Assembly (NCBI GenBank): GCA_023386395.1
Contig: JAEWJV010000012.1
Coordinates: 1-6,916, forward strand
From: Bacteroidota bacterium
GTDB lineage: Bacteria > Bacteroidota > Bacteroidia > Chitinophagales > Chitinophagaceae
Reading direction: 5' to 3'
Length of the DNA: 6,916 nucleotides
Below the pieces are notes generated by a model, which was not told the origin of the DNA, ran no database searches, and saw only the letters and a list, made by a program, of their open reading frames with translations. Below are positions 5,553 through 6,916 of the stretch, piece by piece. The first letter of the stretch is position 1. Every line of letters starts with the position of its first letter. The position numbers and the translations under genes are program-made.

Positions 5553-5867
5553 ATGGTAAAAAAATTATCCTACGGCATTATTTTGCTTATATTAAATTTC
5601 ACCGGCATTCTCCTGTTTGCATTAATTTCTTTAAACCTAACCGGCAGCAACTCCCGGGATTTTAACCAGGCAGCATCTATAGCAGAATTGCTTATGTATG
5701 GTTTTTGCATAAGCCTGGTTTTCTCCTTTTTATCATATATAGCCGCCATTTTGTTAAAGCCGGCTTTATCAATCAGAATAAACTTTCTGAATAAAATTTT
5801 TCTTGCAGAATTCCTTGGCTTTTTAACTATTTTTTTAGCTGCCTGTTATTACTTAGTCCGTTTTTAA
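5553..5867 (+). CDS. Small integral membrane protein with three predicted helices, unknown function
   Basis: This 104-aa protein is very hydrophobic. Predicted membrane segments lie at about residues 6-28, 44-67 and 82-102, joined by a polar loop (GSNSRDFNQ, 31-39) and a short basic stretch around residues 69-81 (KPALSIRINFLNK). With the Lys-Lys N-terminus inside by the positive-inside rule, the C-terminus would lie outside. I do not recognise a family and see no catalytic motif. It follows the phosphatase by 50 nt with no terminator, so the two may form an operon, though nothing shows a shared function. The stop codon (5865-5867) lies inside the first unit of a tandem repeat, so the last residues (LVRF) are encoded by repeat sequence. 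Confidence 0.75.
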   Translation: MVKKLSYGIILLILNFTGILLFALISLNLTGSNSRDFNQAASIAELLMYGFCISLVFSFLSYIAAILLKPALSIRINFLNKIFLAEFLGFLTIFLAACYYLVRF

Positions 5868-5996
5868 ATCCGTACCATATCCAGGTTATTTAGTCCGTTT
5901 TATCCGTATCCTCAAAACCACATGTAAAAGTCCGTTCTTAATCCGTATTACCATGAACACAAGCATTATTTATCCCGTTTTTATCCGTACAATATG
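5853..5996. repeat. Four degenerate tandem repeats of TCCGT boxes
   Basis: Units begin at 5853, 5890, 5927 and 5970 (periods 37, 37 and 43). Each has a first box TTAGTCCGTTTT (AAAGTCCGTTCT in unit 3, TTATCCCGTTTT in unit 4) and a second box ATCCGTA 9-12 nt later (5868, 5902, 5941, 5983), followed by a variable spacer that often contains CCAT or ATAT. The first unit overlaps the stop codon of the membrane-protein gene. A related ACGGATAAA (reverse complement TTTATCCGT) lies at 4864-4872, suggesting a wider repeat family in this genome. Confidence 0.7.
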
Positions 5997-6249
5997 AATT
6001 AAGTCAATTCTTACCCTGAACATTAATCCCGGCTTTTTAAACAGGTACAGGCATTCCAAGGGAATGCTTTGTGCTTTAATGCAATGAAAGCTAATTGACA
6101 ATATGCTAAAACAGTCAGCTTTATGCCTGTGCATAATAATTAAGGAAAACATATATAGTTTTCTAACCACGAATTGTTTAAAAGGATAATTTTACCGCTT
6201 TGAAAAAGCTTCGTGTACAAGTGGCCTTGGCCTTAAAAATCCAACATTA
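5868..6249. other. 382-bp gene-free stretch before the histidine kinase gene
   Basis: It contains most of the tandem TCCGT repeats, the palindrome at 6051-6067, and AT-rich sequence leading to the kinase. A weak promoter-like TAATTTTA at 6187-6194 is the best -7 candidate, without a clear -33 box. A 66-codon minus-strand ORF (5970-6170) crosses the repeats and shows no protein features worth calling. Confidence 0.6.
6051..6067. repeat. Perfect 7-bp inverted repeat with 3-nt spacer
   Basis: GCATTCC-AAG-GGAATGC is followed by TTTGTGCTTT. It could be an operator for a dimeric regulator or a weak terminator for the transcript from the phosphatase/membrane-protein pair. The loop is tight and the T-tract is interrupted, so neither role is secure. 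Confidence 0.35.
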
Positions 6250-6916
6250 ATGACTTCGATAAGTGAGCCGGAAATTGTTCTGAAACAGAAAACAAAACTG
6301 TTTCGTTTTGCAGCTTTTGCCCTGTTTGTTATATTAATGAACGCCGTAATTAATTTTTTCAGGGGCCATATTATCTCTTTCTTACTGGGCTTATTGTTTG
6401 CCCTTACATTGTGTATTGTTTTATTTTTTATACGCCAGGGACAAACAAAACATATCATCAGCATCCTTATTATTTCTTCCGATATATTTATGGGCCTGCT
6501 TGTTTTTTCAGAAGGCCTCGATATGGGCGGCTTTCTTTACTATTTCGCCTTGCTTTTTGCTATTCCATTTGTATTAAGCAACAGCAAGAGCATGCAGAGA
6601 GAAACTATTATATACCTTTTCTTTACAATTTTATCGTTTTGCATTTGTATTTTGTTTTCCAAGCGTACCAGCACCTGGCAGCATTTATCACTCAAAACTT
6701 TTCCTTCCCGTTTTACTTTTAACAGCATAACCGCCGCTATTCTATGCAGTGTTTTTGCTTATATAGGTATATATTTTGAAAGAAAAACCAAAGAAGAACT
6801 GGTAGAAGCCAAAAGCAGGGCTGAAAAACAGGAGCAGCGGGTATCAGAACAAAATGCCCGGCTTAAAGACATTGCTTATTTAAATGCACATATAGTAAGG
6901 GCGCCCCTGGCAAACA
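6250..6916 (+). CDS. Membrane sensor histidine kinase, N-terminal part (3' end outside window)
   Basis: The frame is open from ATG 6250 to the window end (222 residues). Six hydrophobic segments at about 18-37, 42-62, 68-85, 93-110, 119-137 and 158-177 form a membrane sensor module with only short loops, so the signal is probably sensed in or near the membrane. A charged coiled coil (about 178-208, FERKTKEELVEAKSRAEKQE) leads to LKDIAYLNAHIVRAPLAN, the H-box of a Bacteroidota-type HisKA domain. The predicted phospho-acceptor is His214, followed by R-A-P-L-A. The residue after His is Ile, not the acidic residue of classical kinases, a variant known in this phylum. The ATPase domain and any response regulator lie beyond the window. 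The in-frame stop at 6187 and the absence of another start codon support ATG 6250. There is no SD sequence. Confidence 0.85.
   Translation, partial: MTSISEPEIVLKQKTKLFRFAAFALFVILMNAVINFFRGHIISFLLGLLFALTLCIVLFFIRQGQTKHIISILIISSDIFMGLLVFSEGLDMGGFLYYFALLFAIPFVLSNSKSMQRETIIYLFFTILSFCICILFSKRTSTWQHLSLKTFPSRFTFNSITAAILCSVFAYIGIYFERKTKEELVEAKSRAEKQEQRVSEQNARLKDIAYLNAHIVRAPLAN

Noticed and set aside
5227..5553. 108-codon minus-strand ORF
   Set aside because: It is antisense to the well-supported phosphatase gene and is a shadow of its codon pattern.
5853..5996. CRISPR array
   Set aside because: The repeats are degenerate, the spacers are too short and partly shared, and no cas gene is nearby.
6192..6722. 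Minus-strand ORF at 6192-6464 and plus-strand ORF at 6411-6722
   Set aside because: Both overlap the hydrophobic coding sequence of the histidine kinase, which has convincing membrane helices and an H-box in its own frame.

Overview
The window looks like accessory and housekeeping DNA from a Bacteroidota genome, probably of the Chitinophagaceae type. The evidence is AT-rich DNA with purine-rich but mostly Shine-Dalgarno-free starts, a TTTG / AnnTTTG type promoter, Bacteroidota-style RHS sequence, and a histidine kinase with the RAPLA-type H-box common in that phylum. The genus assignment is an inference. All genes supported here lie on the + strand.

Positions 3-2363 form the 3' end of a polymorphic-toxin locus. 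An RHS protein whose 5' end lies outside the window finishes with the canonical core end (DPIGL...DPFGL) and a 131-residue variable C-terminal tip that looks like a toxin domain, tentatively ADP-ribosyltransferase-like (TreTu-type). It overlaps a 371-codon gene of unknown family, which by position is the likely immunity gene. A 42-aa single-pass membrane peptide follows.

Positions 2364-3300 have no large gene but are highly structured, and this is the most unusual part of the window. Two consecutive units each carry a promoter-like -7 box, an ORF of about 30 codons and a strong intrinsic terminator. In both, a copy of the terminator's 3' arm sits near the end of the short ORF and could pair with the 5' arm instead. 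This three-segment layout is what a transcription attenuator would look like. The units precede a 45-aa basic protein with an unusually strong Shine-Dalgarno sequence and no obvious promoter of its own. A third hairpin closes the region.

Positions 3321-5867 hold an RtcB-family RNA ligase with its catalytic and metal-binding motifs intact, a low-molecular-weight protein tyrosine phosphatase, and a 104-aa three-helix membrane protein. The last two may be co-transcribed. Upstream of the phosphatase is an 11-bp direct repeat with 21-bp spacing.

Positions 5853-6249 contain four degenerate tandem repeats built from TCCGT boxes, beginning over the stop codon of the membrane protein, and a short perfect palindrome. 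From 6250 a six-helix membrane sensor histidine kinase begins; it is cut by the window edge just after its phospho-acceptor histidine.

Apart from the RHS gene and its presumed immunity partner, no functional link between neighbouring genes is evident from sequence alone.
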